A DNA stretch of 64,000 nt from Clarkia xantiana subsp. parviflora (GCA_036873135.1 JAPTYO010000012.1:14020090-14084089), one strand, 5' to 3'; numbered from the stretch's first letter, positions 37,784-49,693 are shown. Notes: generated by a model from the sequence alone, not told the origin. Translations and numbers: made by a program.

Positions 37784-39352
37784 CTAAATCCTGTTGTCTT
37801 GAAGAGCATTTATTTCATCATTCATGGCCACCACCCAATTTGAATCCTTGATGGCCTGCTTATAGGTTGAAGGCTCTTTGATCTCGTCAATAGAAGCTAG
37901 GAAGCAGCTGATATCAGAGCTCAAACTATCATATGAAACAAACCTTTCAATACCAAATGCAGCATTAGAAGAAGCCCATTGATTCCTTTGTGCAATCCTA
38001 GCACTCCTTCTAAGAATGGGCACATGAGGAGTGACAATTGGAGATGGATTAGAGGCAGTGTGTCTTGGATCATCCACAACCTGAGGAGGAGGTGAAGGAA
38101 CATCAATAGGAGGATCAGCTAGAGAAGGAGGATCCTCTATAATGGGAATATCACCCAATGCCTTTGGACACAAGCAAGAAGGCAATAGAGAACCCAAAAC
38201 TGACTTGGACATTCCAAAATGGAAGATGTGTTCATGAAAAAACACATCTCTTGATACCTGAAAGGAAGATGTGTGAACACTCATCACAATGTAACCCTTT
38301 TGAGAAATGGAATACCCCATGAGAGTTCAAGGTTCAGCTCGAGGACTGAACTTATCTGAATTTTTTAGCTTGGTGGCAAAGCATAAACAACCTATGATCC
38401 TCAAATGTGCAATAGAAGGATTCCTTCCATATAACACCTCCATAGGGGATTTGTAGTCCAGAATAGAAGATGGCAACCGATTGATGAGGTAGCAAGCTGT
38501 GAGAACACAATAGCCCCAATACTTAATAGGCATGGAAGCTTGAAATCTGATTGCTCTAGCCACATTCAATATGTGTCTATGCTTGCGCTCCACTCTACCA
38601 TTTTGCTGAGGAGTGTGGACACGGCTTGTTTGATGCTGGATCCCCAATTGAAGAAAATACTCTTTGCAAATTGAATTGACAAATTCTGTGTCATTATCAC
38701 TCCTTAAGGTTTTGACAACTACCCCAAACTGATTCTGAACCATTGATAAGAACCCTTTGATATGAATGAATGTATCACTCTTATTCCTCATCAAAAACAC
38801 CCAGGTTGCCCTTGAGAAGTCATCAACAATGGTGAGGAAATATTGATAATTCTTGATTGTAGACACCTTGTAAGGACCCCAAAGATCCATATGAACCAGA
38901 TCAAAGGGCTTAGAAGCATGAGAATCACTAAGAGGAAATGAAAGTCTTGTTTGCTTGGCCAAAGGGCAAATGCTACACTGTTTAATACAATCAGTGGATT
39001 TATTCAAACACAATAGATCATTCAAATGTCCCATGTGAATAGCTGAAACATGACCCAAACGATTGTGCCAAGTCCATGCATCCACTTTATTAGTTGCAAT
39101 AGAAGAAGCTGCCACCACCATCCTTGCATGAGAAGGCACCTGATCCTTGAGTATGTAGAGCCCCTTGGACCTTTCACCAATCTCCATTTGCTTCCCAAAT
39201 TGGCCCTGAAGCAACACATGATCAATGGTGAATACTAGTTTGCAATTCAATTGGTGAGGAAGTCTAGACACTGAAATCAAGTTGAACTTGAAATCAGGTA
39301 CCAAAAGGATACCATCCAAGATAATACCACTTGAGAAGGGAGCAGCTACCAA
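37784..39352 (-). pseudogene. Copia integrase and linker, broken frame
   Basis: The segment 39352-38327 contains the HHCC zinc-binding region (WHNRLGHVS and CSICPLAKQTR) and the integrase catalytic core with HMDLWGPY, LRSDNDTEF and PQQNGRVERKHR, carrying the DDE acids. It continues after a frame break at 38320-37784 with the proline-rich linker (PPSLADPPIDVPSPPPQ) and RRSARIAQRN up to the start of RT. The frame break near 38325 marks it as inactive. Confidence 0.87.
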
Positions 39353-39395
39353 TATGTGTCACCTTACATTTGTGACCATTAGGCAAGTGGAGAAA

Positions 39396-40160
39396 CTAAA
39401 TGTTGGAATTAGTTGCCCTTAGATTATGTAACCAACTTACCTCGTGAGTTATATAATTGGTAGCCCCTGAATCGATGATCCAAGTCATAGTAGAAGGTGA
39501 TATCATACCTGCCATGTGAGCTTGAACCTGATCACCACCCTCATAGCCAAGAGGCTCAAAATCATCTTGGGCTGCAACATGTTGCACCCTCTTATCCATA
39601 GCTGAGTGAACAATCCTCTTCTCACAAGTGCCATGGAAGATCCTTTTATCCCCAGCTGCAACATGCTCAACCAAATTGGAAGTGGCTTCATCATCAACAC
39701 TTGCATTAGCTGAGTTCCATTGGCGTTTCAAAGCTCCTGGAGGACCACCAAATTTCTTCCAACAAGTATCCTCTCTTTGGCCATACTTACCACAATAGGT
39801 ACAATGCCAATTGGACTTATCTATCTTGCCAGGTCTACCACCATTACCTGAGCCACCAGAGTTATTAGAGGGCCTATTTGGACCTCCATTTCCTGAGCCA
39901 TTCCTTGAACCACCATTAGAATTCTTAGGATAACCAAAAGAATTCCTCATTGAATACAAGGCAGTTGATTCACCAACATCACCAATTGAACCTGAAATGA
40001 CACGCTAACTCTCCTCTTGCACAAACACATAAAATGCAACACTAAGAGAAGGAAGGGGTTGCCTCATCAACAAGTTGCTCCTTAAATGAGCATAAGAATC
40101 ATTCAACCCCAAAAGAAAATTCATAACTCCATATTTTTGCAAACTTGTAAATATTACAAC
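39396..40160 (-). pseudogene. Copia gag C-terminus and protease remnant
   Basis: The stretch holds the end of the gag domain (FLLGLNDSYAHLRS, 40136-40050 region), a glycine/asparagine-rich linker, a retroviral-type knuckle and the protease start DSGATNYITHE. The knuckle reads CTYCGKYGQREDTC, so the histidine of the CX2CX4HX4C pattern is replaced by glutamine. A stop near 40006 splits gag and the protease breaks off near 39396. The upstream two thirds of gag are absent. Confidence 0.82.
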
Positions 40161-40733
40161 TATCTGACAAAGCGCAATCCTCTTCGTAGGTACAAACTCA
40201 ACTATCAAAGCAGCAATGTACTCTACTCAGAAACAACATCGAGTATTGATGCAATCTATATCCAAACAACCACAATCGCCATCAAGCCATCCACGAAGGC
40301 AGCGAAAACACTATCAATCCATTTATCTTCATTTTTGCATATCTACTTTAAGTCTTCTTAGAATGCAACTAGCACTCTAAGTGTAGTTTATGTTTAGCAT
40401 TGCTACATTTCGGAAGGAGCGATCAGTTGACTCCTTCCCGCAACCCATTGTACATACACCAAGTATCTAATGAAGTTAATCTACTTTCGTAGGTACATAC
40501 TACATTATGCTTACTACCTTGGAATTACGCCAAGTAGCAAACTACGCACACATTACTCGCATCAACAATACAAGTTATCGCGCTATGTACAACAAACGAC
40601 TTATATCATACGACGACATATCTACTATCAACATCAACAATGAGCATATAAACGCTCTCTATCTATAACAATGACTACCCCGAATAACGTCGACAACATA
40701 CTGCATCTTGAGTTCAAAGCAAGATTTATCAAA

Positions 40734-40900
40734 GTGACATGCTGCGACATCCTCCTTAGAGGGCAACCCCCATGCTCATAACTACAAAGTGACATGTTGC
40801 GACATCCTCCTTAAAGGGCAACCCCCACGTTCACAACTACAAAATGGCATGCTGCGAAATCCTCTTATTAGAGGCAAATCCTCATGTTCATAGCCATTCC
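40734..40900 (+). repeat. 55-bp tandem repeat, about 3 copies
   Basis: The unit starts GTGACATGYTGCGACATCC and is seen at 40734 and 40789, with a diverged third copy from 40844. It lies in the LARD-like interior. Confidence 0.7.
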
Positions 40901-40991
40901 CTGAATTCAAAACAGGATGCGGCAACAAGTGGGACTGATCACCCCATTGTGGTGGAAGTCCTCTTGTTAGACGACAACCCCACACATCGAC

Positions 40992-41140
40992 AAAGTATGT
41001 ATATCCTCTTTAGGGTTCATACTCCATGAAGACTTATTCCTTGTTAGGGCAGCTTCATACACTCTCAAAGTATGCATATCCTCTTAAGGGTTCATACGCC
41101 ATGAAGACATATTCCTTGTTAGGATAACCTCACGTATATA
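40992..41140 (+). repeat. 75-bp tandem duplication
   Basis: The unit starts AAAGTATGYATATCCTCTT and continues through GGTTCATAC, CCATGAAGAC and TTCCTTGTTAGG. Copies begin at 40992 and 41067. It lies in the LARD-like interior. Confidence 0.65.
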
Positions 41141-43799
41141 CGCTAGCAGGAGCGCACCCTGTTCAAAAAACTCTCCAACCCTACAAGTCGAGTCTTGTAC
41201 AACGCTATATTGCCCGTGAGCATATAACAGATAAAACACACCAAACTCATCAAGTAGTGTCTTCCCACAACGTCGCCTTGGCGTGGACCAAAAGACGGTA
41301 AAAACTGCAAGTCACTCTAAAGTGGTCTTGTACAACCCTTCTGGACTAACCATGGAGAGGTGCATTAGCATCGCAAGGTAAGTACTGGTCTAACCATGGA
41401 AAACACCAAACATATTGCTATCTTATGGTCTTGTATGTTACTATCTATAAACATGACAAGTACTCAATACATTCATCATGTCATTCCTTGGATATCAAAA
41501 CAAGATAGGCACTCATGACACATAGCGACGCGCATCCTATTGTCACAGCTACGGATGTTATATCCATTACAACAAGGAAATCAATCCTATCATACAAGTC
41601 CAATATATACGGACAACTATGGTAAAACAAGGTATGAAATACTACTAACGAGTTATCATGCATTTCTACTATGATCATGACAGGTCTATTCGACAACGTC
41701 AAACGTATATATAAAAGGTTCAGGGAACAACACCCGGCGTAACCTCAACCAGACATGGGGAACAACAATTATGTACAAAGCTTAGTAGAGCAAACACAAT
41801 CAACTTACTACAACATGCAAGTGGTATATTTCAACATCTACGTACGCAGCCATGCGATCCTTACGTACGCAGCCATGCGACCCTTATAACGCAATGTACA
41901 ATCATGCCTTGAGTGCGCAAAGGGTGCCATACAATCATTGGCAGACTTAGCAAAATACAAAGTTAACAAAACGAAGACACGGGGGCAAGAGTATACACAC
42001 CTTGCATAAATCATACATCAAGTTGCCAACGCCTGTCTAGACGTCATCACAAAATAATTATGCACCTCGCTATCATCAACAACCTTCTTGTAAAGGACAT
42101 TCATCTCGGATTCAAGGGCAGCAACTCGAGCCTATTAAACAAAGGCAGAAGCCTTCAATCCAACAACCTTAGCATCCAAGCAGCAAGCTTTCTTGTTCAC
42201 TCTATCCATTGCATAGCAAACAACATCATGCTTCTTGGAGAAAAAATACAAATGAATAAAGAATGATACTCACAAGGATAAAGCAAGCAAGATGCATGGG
42301 GGCAAAGCAAACATGCATACGCATGCATTTTCAACACGCGTAAGATCCCTCAGCACGCGCGCGATCCCTCAGCAATACTATCATCAAAGAAGCAAACAAG
42401 AAAGATAAACGTGACAAGTTCAAAGGATGATCGACAACATAGGCAGCATACCCTTTCAAATCGGCTCCTCTGTCGAAATTCGCCCCTCGACCCGGGGGCA
42501 GAAAGAGCAGGCAGTTGAGTCTAAACCTAACATATTTCCCTCTATTGTGGGAAAGAACCTTTGATGACTCGCCACCAGCAGTAGACTCAGATCGCTTGAA
42601 GTAGCTCGAGGGACGAATCTCGAAGTCGGATCATTTTATTCCTGATCAAGTAAGAGTATTGTTGACAATGATGACGCTAAGTCGACCTCGACCCTGACCC
42701 AGACCCAGAAAGGCGAGAAGACCATTATCTTACCGAATTCTAGAAAGTATCACTCCCAAGGGCAGCACGTACGCGTCAACACCCTAGGAGGAAGGCATCA
42801 TGTTGTTCAAAAACTAAGTTTTGAGACGTCAAAGCGCAACACACGTGAGCCGACGCATTAAGGGAGGAAACAACACCTCTCGTTCAGAAACTAAAGATAG
42901 TAGCAACAAACATGGCATAGTACGCTCATGCTCCGACACGTCAATAAGATATATAACAATTCATTTTCAAATGATAAGTATAACTGCCATGATCGCGAGT
43001 ACGCGTACGTACGTGTCGACATGCCAACATAAGATCTACTACTTCAGGTTTAAGCGGCTATCATGTCCGCACGTCTCTAAGCGGTTATCATGTCCGCAAA
43101 ATCAGCTAAGTCTGGATGTGTACTCTGGAAGATACGCTTTGACAACTCAGTCTACAAGGATGAACAACAACTTGATCAGCGCGTGTATACACGACAGTCA
43201 TCAATGCAAGCACTAAGGAATGAACACTCTCCCAATGGAGACAACTACATATCTACAGACTTGTTAGTCTCTATACATCATATAGCGAACATCCCCCTCG
43301 GGGGGTAACTCTATGTCAACATGGGCCTTGTCCCAACACTAACATGTTTTATGTGATCTACGCGCATCTACATAAGACTCCACGTCCACATGAGCCTCAT
43401 CCCAACACCTACGTGTTCTACGTAATCAACGTGCATCTACATGATACTACGCCTTCATTTAAGGTAACAAGTGCGAATATGATTATGGAATTTATACTTG
43501 CATGTATATACCAGTTAATGCAGGACTACGACATGTATGTTGACATACAAAGGAGAAATTCTAAGTGTTCAAGATATTACATCACGCATGCTATGATCAT
43601 GTACACAACGAGCAACACGCGCAGTGAACAACGCGTGCGACATATGACAAGCCTATAGATACAACATGCATGGAAACAGACAAGAGAAAAATTCTAAGTG
43701 TTGGAGCAAGCGCGCACATGCAAGCGCGCACATACAAGCGCACGCATACTCAGCTAGCATGCATATGGATGGTAGTATGGTCATGAAACAAAGAGTCAA

Positions 43800-44400
43800 T
43801 CAATGAATATTTTCTAAGTGTTTCATCATGACAACAGTCGACATATGACGAGGTGTCGACTACCAAGGAATATTTTTCTAAGTGTTCCACCATGTCAGCA
43901 GTCGAAATATGACGAGGTGTCGACTACCAATGAATATTTTCTAAGTGTTCCACCATGTCAGCAGTCGACATATGACGAGGTGTCGACTATCAAGTAATAT
44001 TTTCTAAGTGTTCCACCATGTCAGCAGTCGACATATGATGAGGTGTCGACTACCAATGAATATTTTCTAAGTGTTCCACCATGTCAGCAGTCGACACATG
44101 ACGAGGTGTCGACTATCAAGGAATATTTTCTAAGTGTTCCACCATGTCAGCAGTCGACACACACGAGGTGTCGACTATCAAGGAATATTTTCTAAGTGTT
44201 CCACCATGTCAGCAGTCGACACATGACGAGGTGTCGACTATCAATGAATATTTTCTAAGTGTTCCACCATGTCAGCAGTCGACATATAACGAGGTGTCGA
44301 CTACCAATGGATGTTTTTAAGTGTTTCACTATGACAGCAGTCGACATATGACAATGTGTCGACTATCAAGAAATACTTTCTAAGTATTTTCCTATGTCGA
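43800..44400 (+). repeat. 63-bp tandem repeat array, about 9 copies
   Basis: The unit runs CTAAGTGTTCCACCATGTCA, then GCAGTCGACATATGACGAGG, TGTCGACTACC and a TATTTT tail. Copies begin at about 43814, 43878, 43941, 44004, 44067, 44130, 44192, 44255 and 44317, with a diverged start at 44380. Each unit has two GTCGAC palindromes about 18 bases apart, so it can fold. The array lies within the retrotransposon interior. It is not CRISPR-like: there are no unique spacers. Confidence 0.9.
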
Positions 44401-45636
44401 CAATCAACGGTAGTCGACAAAGATCAAACAGCGTACGGTCAATGATCAATTATAAACTATCAACAATCAACATCAAGCATGTTCGAACACTATTTACGCT
44501 ATGGTGCAACATGTCGACAATGATTACTATACATGAGGGGAGTATTTCTATTTACTATCATGTTCATAAATTTTCAGTACTTAGCCAAAATTTTGGCCAA
44601 TTTGAGAAACTAACTACTCTTGGGAATTTTATCAAACACCTTATGTGCATGTTAATGTAATCAAATTCATGAAGATTTCAAGAGTAAATCAAGACTAAGC
44701 AAGGTCATAAAAGGCTAGCCATACACGGTATCGGACTCACCTCGTCGAGACGGTCGAACCACCGTGAAAACCACCATGAACCACCACCCGAAACCTCACG
44801 CGCCACCGCCGTTGGAGTCACGCGCCGCCGCCGGTGGTGAAGGTGCTGCTGTCGTTCTGTCCAAAACCACCGCAGAAGTCCGCCTTGCTCGGTCTCGCCG
44901 TGATCGAGTGGATTAATGGTGGCCGGACTAAGTTTCTTGGTGGCCAAGATTTTTACTCCAAAGTGTCTTCTTCTTCAAGAAATGAGAGGATTCTAAAAAC
45001 TACTAAGGGTGGAGGATTAATTAATGGGTATTCTCTCTCCTATATCTATCCACAATTATCTATGGGTATTTCCTAAAACTTTCACTATTTCTTGTTTAAG
45101 TCCCTAAAATGGCATGACTAGGTGTTGTTATCTCTTTTTTACAACCCTTAGCATTTTCTAGACTCATTTTAGCAATCATGACTACATGCTATGCGCACTT
45201 AATTTAGCGCGCACTACGTCATCTCATAATGCATGATGCATATCATTAGATGATCATTTTCATGATTCAATTGTTGATTACATGTTCGCATCATTTATAT
45301 CATGTCATCATATTCATGTTAACATCATAGACCATGATTGCACACATCCATTGAAATTATTGCCTAAGTCCATTATCATGTGCGCACTGTCCGCTGTTCA
45401 CTGCTATATGTGCACCGTCTATTGTTCATTTTTATATGCATACTGCTTGTTGCACTAACCCTGTCAGGAGTTAATAAGTCTCCCGACAAGATTTAAAGTG
45501 AAGCAAAATCAAGGCCTTCGCGCCCAATTGTCAAACAAGCCACCCCTGAGGTCAGCACCGAACCTAAATTGGGCTTATATCCTATCTTAAAATAGATTCA
45601 AGTATGTTCTGAACCGTTACTTGACTCGGGGGCAAG

Positions 45637-46389
45637 TGATGGATATCTGCCCAATTCGGGTTCGTATTTACATTCCGGACTTCGTAAACACGTCGAAAAT
45701 CACATAACGGATCCGAACGCACAACCCGAGGTCTAAAAAGGTCCGGAAGCGCGGCATGCACGTCCGGAACGGACCTCCGGATTGCCCCGCAATTCGAACC
45801 TTTTGGATTGCCCTTAGGCAATCCAGACGGCCCGGATTGTACGCAGGCAATCCGAACCCCGTCAAATTGCCTAAGTCCGACAAGGTTCGGATTGCTGCCT
45901 AGGTAGTGTGCGCTACCTTACTTACGTACACCGAGCAAAGAGTCTCCCAAAGCCAAACTCAAACAAACCAGACGACGGTTCTTATCTTCCTTTAAAACCG
46001 GCGTCGAACCGCTCAAAAACCGAGTTCGGTTCTTAGGTTGCCTATAAATAAGGGACCTTGGCCTCCCATTTCAACTCATTGTATTCATATTCTCAAGAAA
46101 TTGGCTTTGGAGCTCTGACCTCTCTCTAGAAACTTTCTCTCTCTAGATCCTCATTTAAGCATCGGAGAGGGTTCAACCGGCAGCACCCCCCCCCCCCCTC
46201 CGTGTTGGTTACCCTTTGTGTAGGGAAGGAGCTCGTGAAGCCGGCAAGAAGCGCATTGCCGACAGCCTGCAATCGTCTACTGAAAGCCTGAAGTCGCCTC
46301 TTAACAACCTGCACTCATCATCCGACGACCCGACTCAACCATAACCCGAAGTGCCGAAGAGTCCGACCCCCCGGTTGGATTTGGATGCA
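45637..46389 (+). repeat. LTR of the LARD-like element (right)
   Basis: It starts TGATGGATATC directly after the purine tract. It contains CCGGATTG-type inverted repeats, a TATA box (CCTATAAATAAGGG, about 46041-46054), CTCTCTCTAG and TTAAGCATCGGAGAGGG, all in the same order as the left LTR. A TG start and a GGATGCA end near 46389 are consistent with LTR ends, but the right boundary is a guess. CAATA occurs just outside both outer ends, shifted by one base, a possible target duplication. Confidence 0.65.
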
Positions 46390-46977
46390 ACAATATCGAT
46401 TCTAAAGGCTGCGATGGTCAATATGAAGAAGCCAGCTGTCACGGAACCTAATCTGAAGGTTCACATCCAGATTTAAGCGATGAAACGGTTCCGGTTGCCG
46501 GTTCGAACACTATAGAGTGGCAAAAGAGGTTGATTGTTGAAATGGAGTGGCATGGACTATGGGAAGCGTGGAGGTTGGAGGAAAAATAGGTGGCGCGCAA
46601 GGAGAAATCGAAAGGAAGTAACTCAGGTAGAGAAAGGTCTGTCATGTAGGGTTAAAGTGGTAAGGAGTTACGGGGGAATGGCGGAAGGGTTTGTCTTATG
46701 GGCTTGGTTTTTTTGAATAAAAATGTGGGTGGGCTCATATGGACTTACTAATTTCTTCCTCTAATTGAAATTTTTGTGCAATCTCCACAGTAAAATGAAT
46801 AAATGAAATGTCGATTATATAGTATGCATATAATGTTGAAGCCAAAATGATATTGTTGATTGATATTTTTTTTTATATCATGGTTCCTTTATTTGTTTTT
46901 ATTGAAGACCATACTAAACCAAACAACATCTTTGTCAAGTCCGGTTTATCAAGTCACTCCGTGCATTGCGCGATACA
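46390..46977. other. Unassigned sequence right of the LTR
   Basis: The part from about 46390 to 46720 is less AT-rich and has open frames on both strands, but I recognise no protein. It could be further LTR, a gene remnant or host sequence. Near 46957-46975 a GTGCATTGCGCGA phrase resembles an eroded Helitron 3' end. Confidence 0.35.
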
Positions 46978-47462
46978 ACTCTCTCTTTATATAAAGTTTA
47001 TTTAAATTAATATATACTAAAAAATATTTATTTTAACTATTTAACGTGTGTAAATTAATAATAAATAATATGATATACTATGATTATAAAAAGTTTCACT
47101 TATAATTTATATAAAAAATGATATGTAAATCAAATAATCATTAAAAAAAAATTACATTGGTCACAATATCTATAATTAAAAAGTATAATCTTAAATTAAA
47201 ATAATATAATATAAATTATAGTAAAATTGGCGAAATAGCTATATCTATAGTGTATGCATTCAAATAAAATGATATTATTTAATTATGCGTATTTTAGATA
47301 TTCAAAACAAAAGTGTATTATTTTGATACGATATAAAATTACATGTTATTCATAGTTTATATTTATCGACGCTAATAACTATGATTTTAATAAATATTAC
47401 TATAACTATTTATTACAATTACATAAAAAGTCACCCCGCGCGGTGCGTGATTTAGCACCTAG
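46978..47462 (+). mobile_element. Short Helitron-like element (possible)
   Basis: The 3' end is convincing: a hairpin CACCCCGCGCGGTG (from about 47432), then GATTTAGCACCTAG with the next base T. The 5' end is less certain; TCTCTTTATATAAAG near 46981 fits a Helitron start loosely. The interior is AT-rich and non-coding. Confidence 0.5.
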
Positions 47463-47995
47463 TTTTTATTAGTCTAAATTAACTAGAGTTAAACAAGTTA
47501 AACTACGTCTAATATAATAATATATAATAACAATAATAATAATCATAATCATAATTAACTGCGGCAAAGGGAGGGACGGCTGACGAGGAAAGCAGCAGCG
47601 ACAGCGGGCCCGGCTTCCGTCGACGGCAGCAGCAGAGGGAGGACGGGCACCGGTGGTTCGCAGAAAGGAGCAGATTCCGGTGACAGCAGGGTTGCCGTCC
47701 GTCCGGGCGAGCAGAAGCAGACCGCAGCAAGGAGAAGGCCCAACAGAGCAGCGACAGGAGCTTGTCCGGAGCAGATTCCGGCGGGTAGTGACAGGTGAGG
47801 GCGGAGAAAGGTGTGGCTGGAGTCGGGCGAGCGGAGGACGGCTGGAGGTGGTGCGGGCAACGGCAGGCGGAGCTAGGGCCGCCGGCGGGGGCTCCTCAGG
47901 ACGGCTATGGAAGATTAAAGCAAAAAAAAAAAATTAATTGCAGAGGAAAAAGACAAATTTCGCACGGATTTCGAGAACATGTGTAGTATTATTGC
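47463..47995. other. GC-rich unassigned block
   Basis: After AT-rich DNA, the stretch 47560-47910 is GC-rich with GCAGCAG, CCGGCGG and GGAGCAG repeats and open frames on both strands. None encodes a recognisable protein. It may be cargo of a repeat or an old gene fragment. Confidence 0.35.
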
Positions 47996-49269
47996 TAGGG
48001 ATGGGCAACAAAACCGGTCTGGTCGGACCGACCCGAAACTTGTCCGGAACCGGATTGTTTGGAACTGGTCCAGACTAGACAGATTCCAAACAAACCAGTT
48101 TTTTCAAGTGGAAACAGTGTTATCAGAACCGGACCGGCGGTCCGACCGGGAACTGGTACCTCCAACAGTTCGGTTCACTTAAAAGACCGGGAAGGAAGCG
48201 AATCTGGTTCATTCTCAGATTTTTTAGTGAATCGGCCGATTTTAGTCGGACCGGGCGGTCTGCCGGTTCACCGATTCAATGTCCAAAGATGGAAAAAAAA
48301 AATGGAAAATTCATTAAATCGGTTGCAAATCCTAGCAAAACCAAATTAGACATCCTCATTGCCGCCTCGACTCCCGTGAAGATGAAGTTGTATGCGGCCG
48401 ATCTGTAAGGAGAGGTGGGAGGGCGGAGACGGCGGTGGTGTTGAGGGGAGTAGTGATTTTGTTTCTTGTAAACGCAGAGGCGGAGATCGACGGAGGAGAT
48501 GAAGAAGCAAGGGGGAAGAACTGGAGGAGGCGGAGCTAGGCTTCCCGATCTCAGACCCCATGCCGACGAACATTTTTCCTCTGCTGCGTCAGATCTCTCA
48601 CTCCTTGGAGGTGTGAACGGTATAAAAATTCAAGCATGAAATATCTTATTTTGCTAGCCAAGGAAAATGAACGAGAGGGCATGCTTGGCTGTATTTGAGG
48701 GTTTAGAGCTGTTATGATTTTTTTGGAAGTTGTAGTGATGGTTAAGCACTTAAAGCTGTAAGCGTCACTTTAGATGGTCCTCTTTCTCGAAGAAGAATAA
48801 CAAGTGGGTTTTCAAAGGTACGCTACTAATGGAGAATCCCTTTTAAGTTGCATTCTGTCGTTTGAACTTCCAAAACGGCCGGATCAGGTTCGAACTGATC
48901 TAACCGGAAACCGGTGTCCTAAACGGTTTGATGTCCGGTCCGGTTCTGATAACACTTAGTGGAAACCAGACCAAAAACTGTTTGTATATTTCTAAAGGAA
49001 CCGTAACTAAATTGAAACGGACTGGTTTGGACCGGTTTTTTTCTGACCCGGACTGATTTTTGGACTTGTTTTTCATTTTTAAATTTTAGTGTAAATCTGT
49101 AAATTAAAACGGGTTGGACCGGACTGGTCTGCTTTTTATAAAGCAGTCCAGAATCGGTCCAGATTTTCTTGAGATAATATTAGTACACATATCTAATCCG
49201 GTCCGGGCCGGACCAGACCGTTTAAACCAGTTCCGATCCAGAACCGGATCGGTCCAATGCCCATCCCTA
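47996..49269. mobile_element. hAT-type non-autonomous element with foreign insert
   Basis: The ends are TAGGGATGGGCAACAAAACC and the inverse of TAGGGATGGGCATTGGACC. Flanks are ATTATTGC and ATTATTAT (6 of 8 match). The outer 300 bases on each side are full of CCGGTCC, GGACCGG and AACCGG repeats, as in the 494-bp element at 5656, which has the same termini. The middle (about 48345-48890) lacks those repeats; it is GC-richer to about 48600 and is possibly captured DNA. No transposase is seen. Confidence 0.8.
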
Positions 49270-49693
49270 ATTATTATTGTTGTGTATTTTTTACATGTAA
49301 AAGGACCCTATTTATAGCTAAACTAGGAAAATAAAATCTGAAAATATACTATATTAATATTCCAAAAATATACATATATATTTATGTATTTTACCATAAA
49401 TACACATAATATATTTTCTGAATATTTTACAATAAATTTGCATATACACTATTCTATTTTAAAACATTCATATCTTTAGAAACTTCGCGACATTCCATAT
49501 TTAAATACTTTTTTTAGCGCGTCACATATGACATTTTGAACGTGCTGCGAGCGGACCAAAATTAGGTGTTTACAGGACAAATTATATTATGCAACTATGT
49601 AGAACCAAAGTTACCTCATCTATTGTTCAAATCCAATGCTGAACTCGGATTTCTACATATAAAGTTATATTATGTGTATATGCATCTCATAGT
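49270..49693. other. AT-rich intergenic stretch
   Basis: Nothing recognised. AT-rich sequence with short repeats of AATATATTT type. Confidence 0.45.

Larger units (their letters stand above)
36105..40160 (-). mobile_element. Ty1/copia retrotransposon, truncated and decayed
   Basis: Read on the minus strand, the order gag end, zinc knuckle, protease, integrase, reverse transcriptase, RNase H is that of Ty1/copia. After RNase H comes a purine tract (near 36283-36303) and about 180 bp of 3' LTR-like sequence with TATAAATACT (around 36185-36195). The 5' LTR and the N-terminal part of gag are missing: homology stops near 40150 and directly joins unrelated non-coding retrotransposon sequence. The reading frame is broken several times, so the copy is dead. 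Confidence 0.85.
40160..45636 (+). mobile_element. LARD-like retrotransposon interior, non-coding
   Basis: About 5.5 kb without any recognisable gag or pol, but with several tandem repeat blocks and base composition unlike the surrounding AT-rich DNA. It ends in a purine tract CTCGGGGGCAAG (45625-45636) immediately before the LTR start TGATGG, which is a typical polypurine tract and places the element on the plus strand. Long terminal repeats with a large non-coding interior define LARD-type elements. The left edge is defined by the break from copia sequence. A GC-rich patch at 44730-44940 might be captured DNA. Confidence 0.65.

Noticed and set aside
43800..44400. CRISPR-like regular repeat array
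   Set aside because: The 63-bp units are adjacent with no unique spacers, in a eukaryotic retrotransposon. It is an ordinary tandem repeat.
35563..46395. CAATA as a firm target duplication of one LARD insertion
   Set aside because: The 5-mer is short, lies one base off the canonical TG and CA ends and the LTRs are strongly diverged, so chance is a real possibility.
46448..46716. Gene fragment right of the LTR
   Set aside because: Open frames exist on both strands but no recognisable protein, start context or splice sites; left as unassigned.
47509..47937. Open frames of up to 101 codons in the GC-rich block
   Set aside because: Present on both strands, low-complexity, no recognised domain and no splice context.
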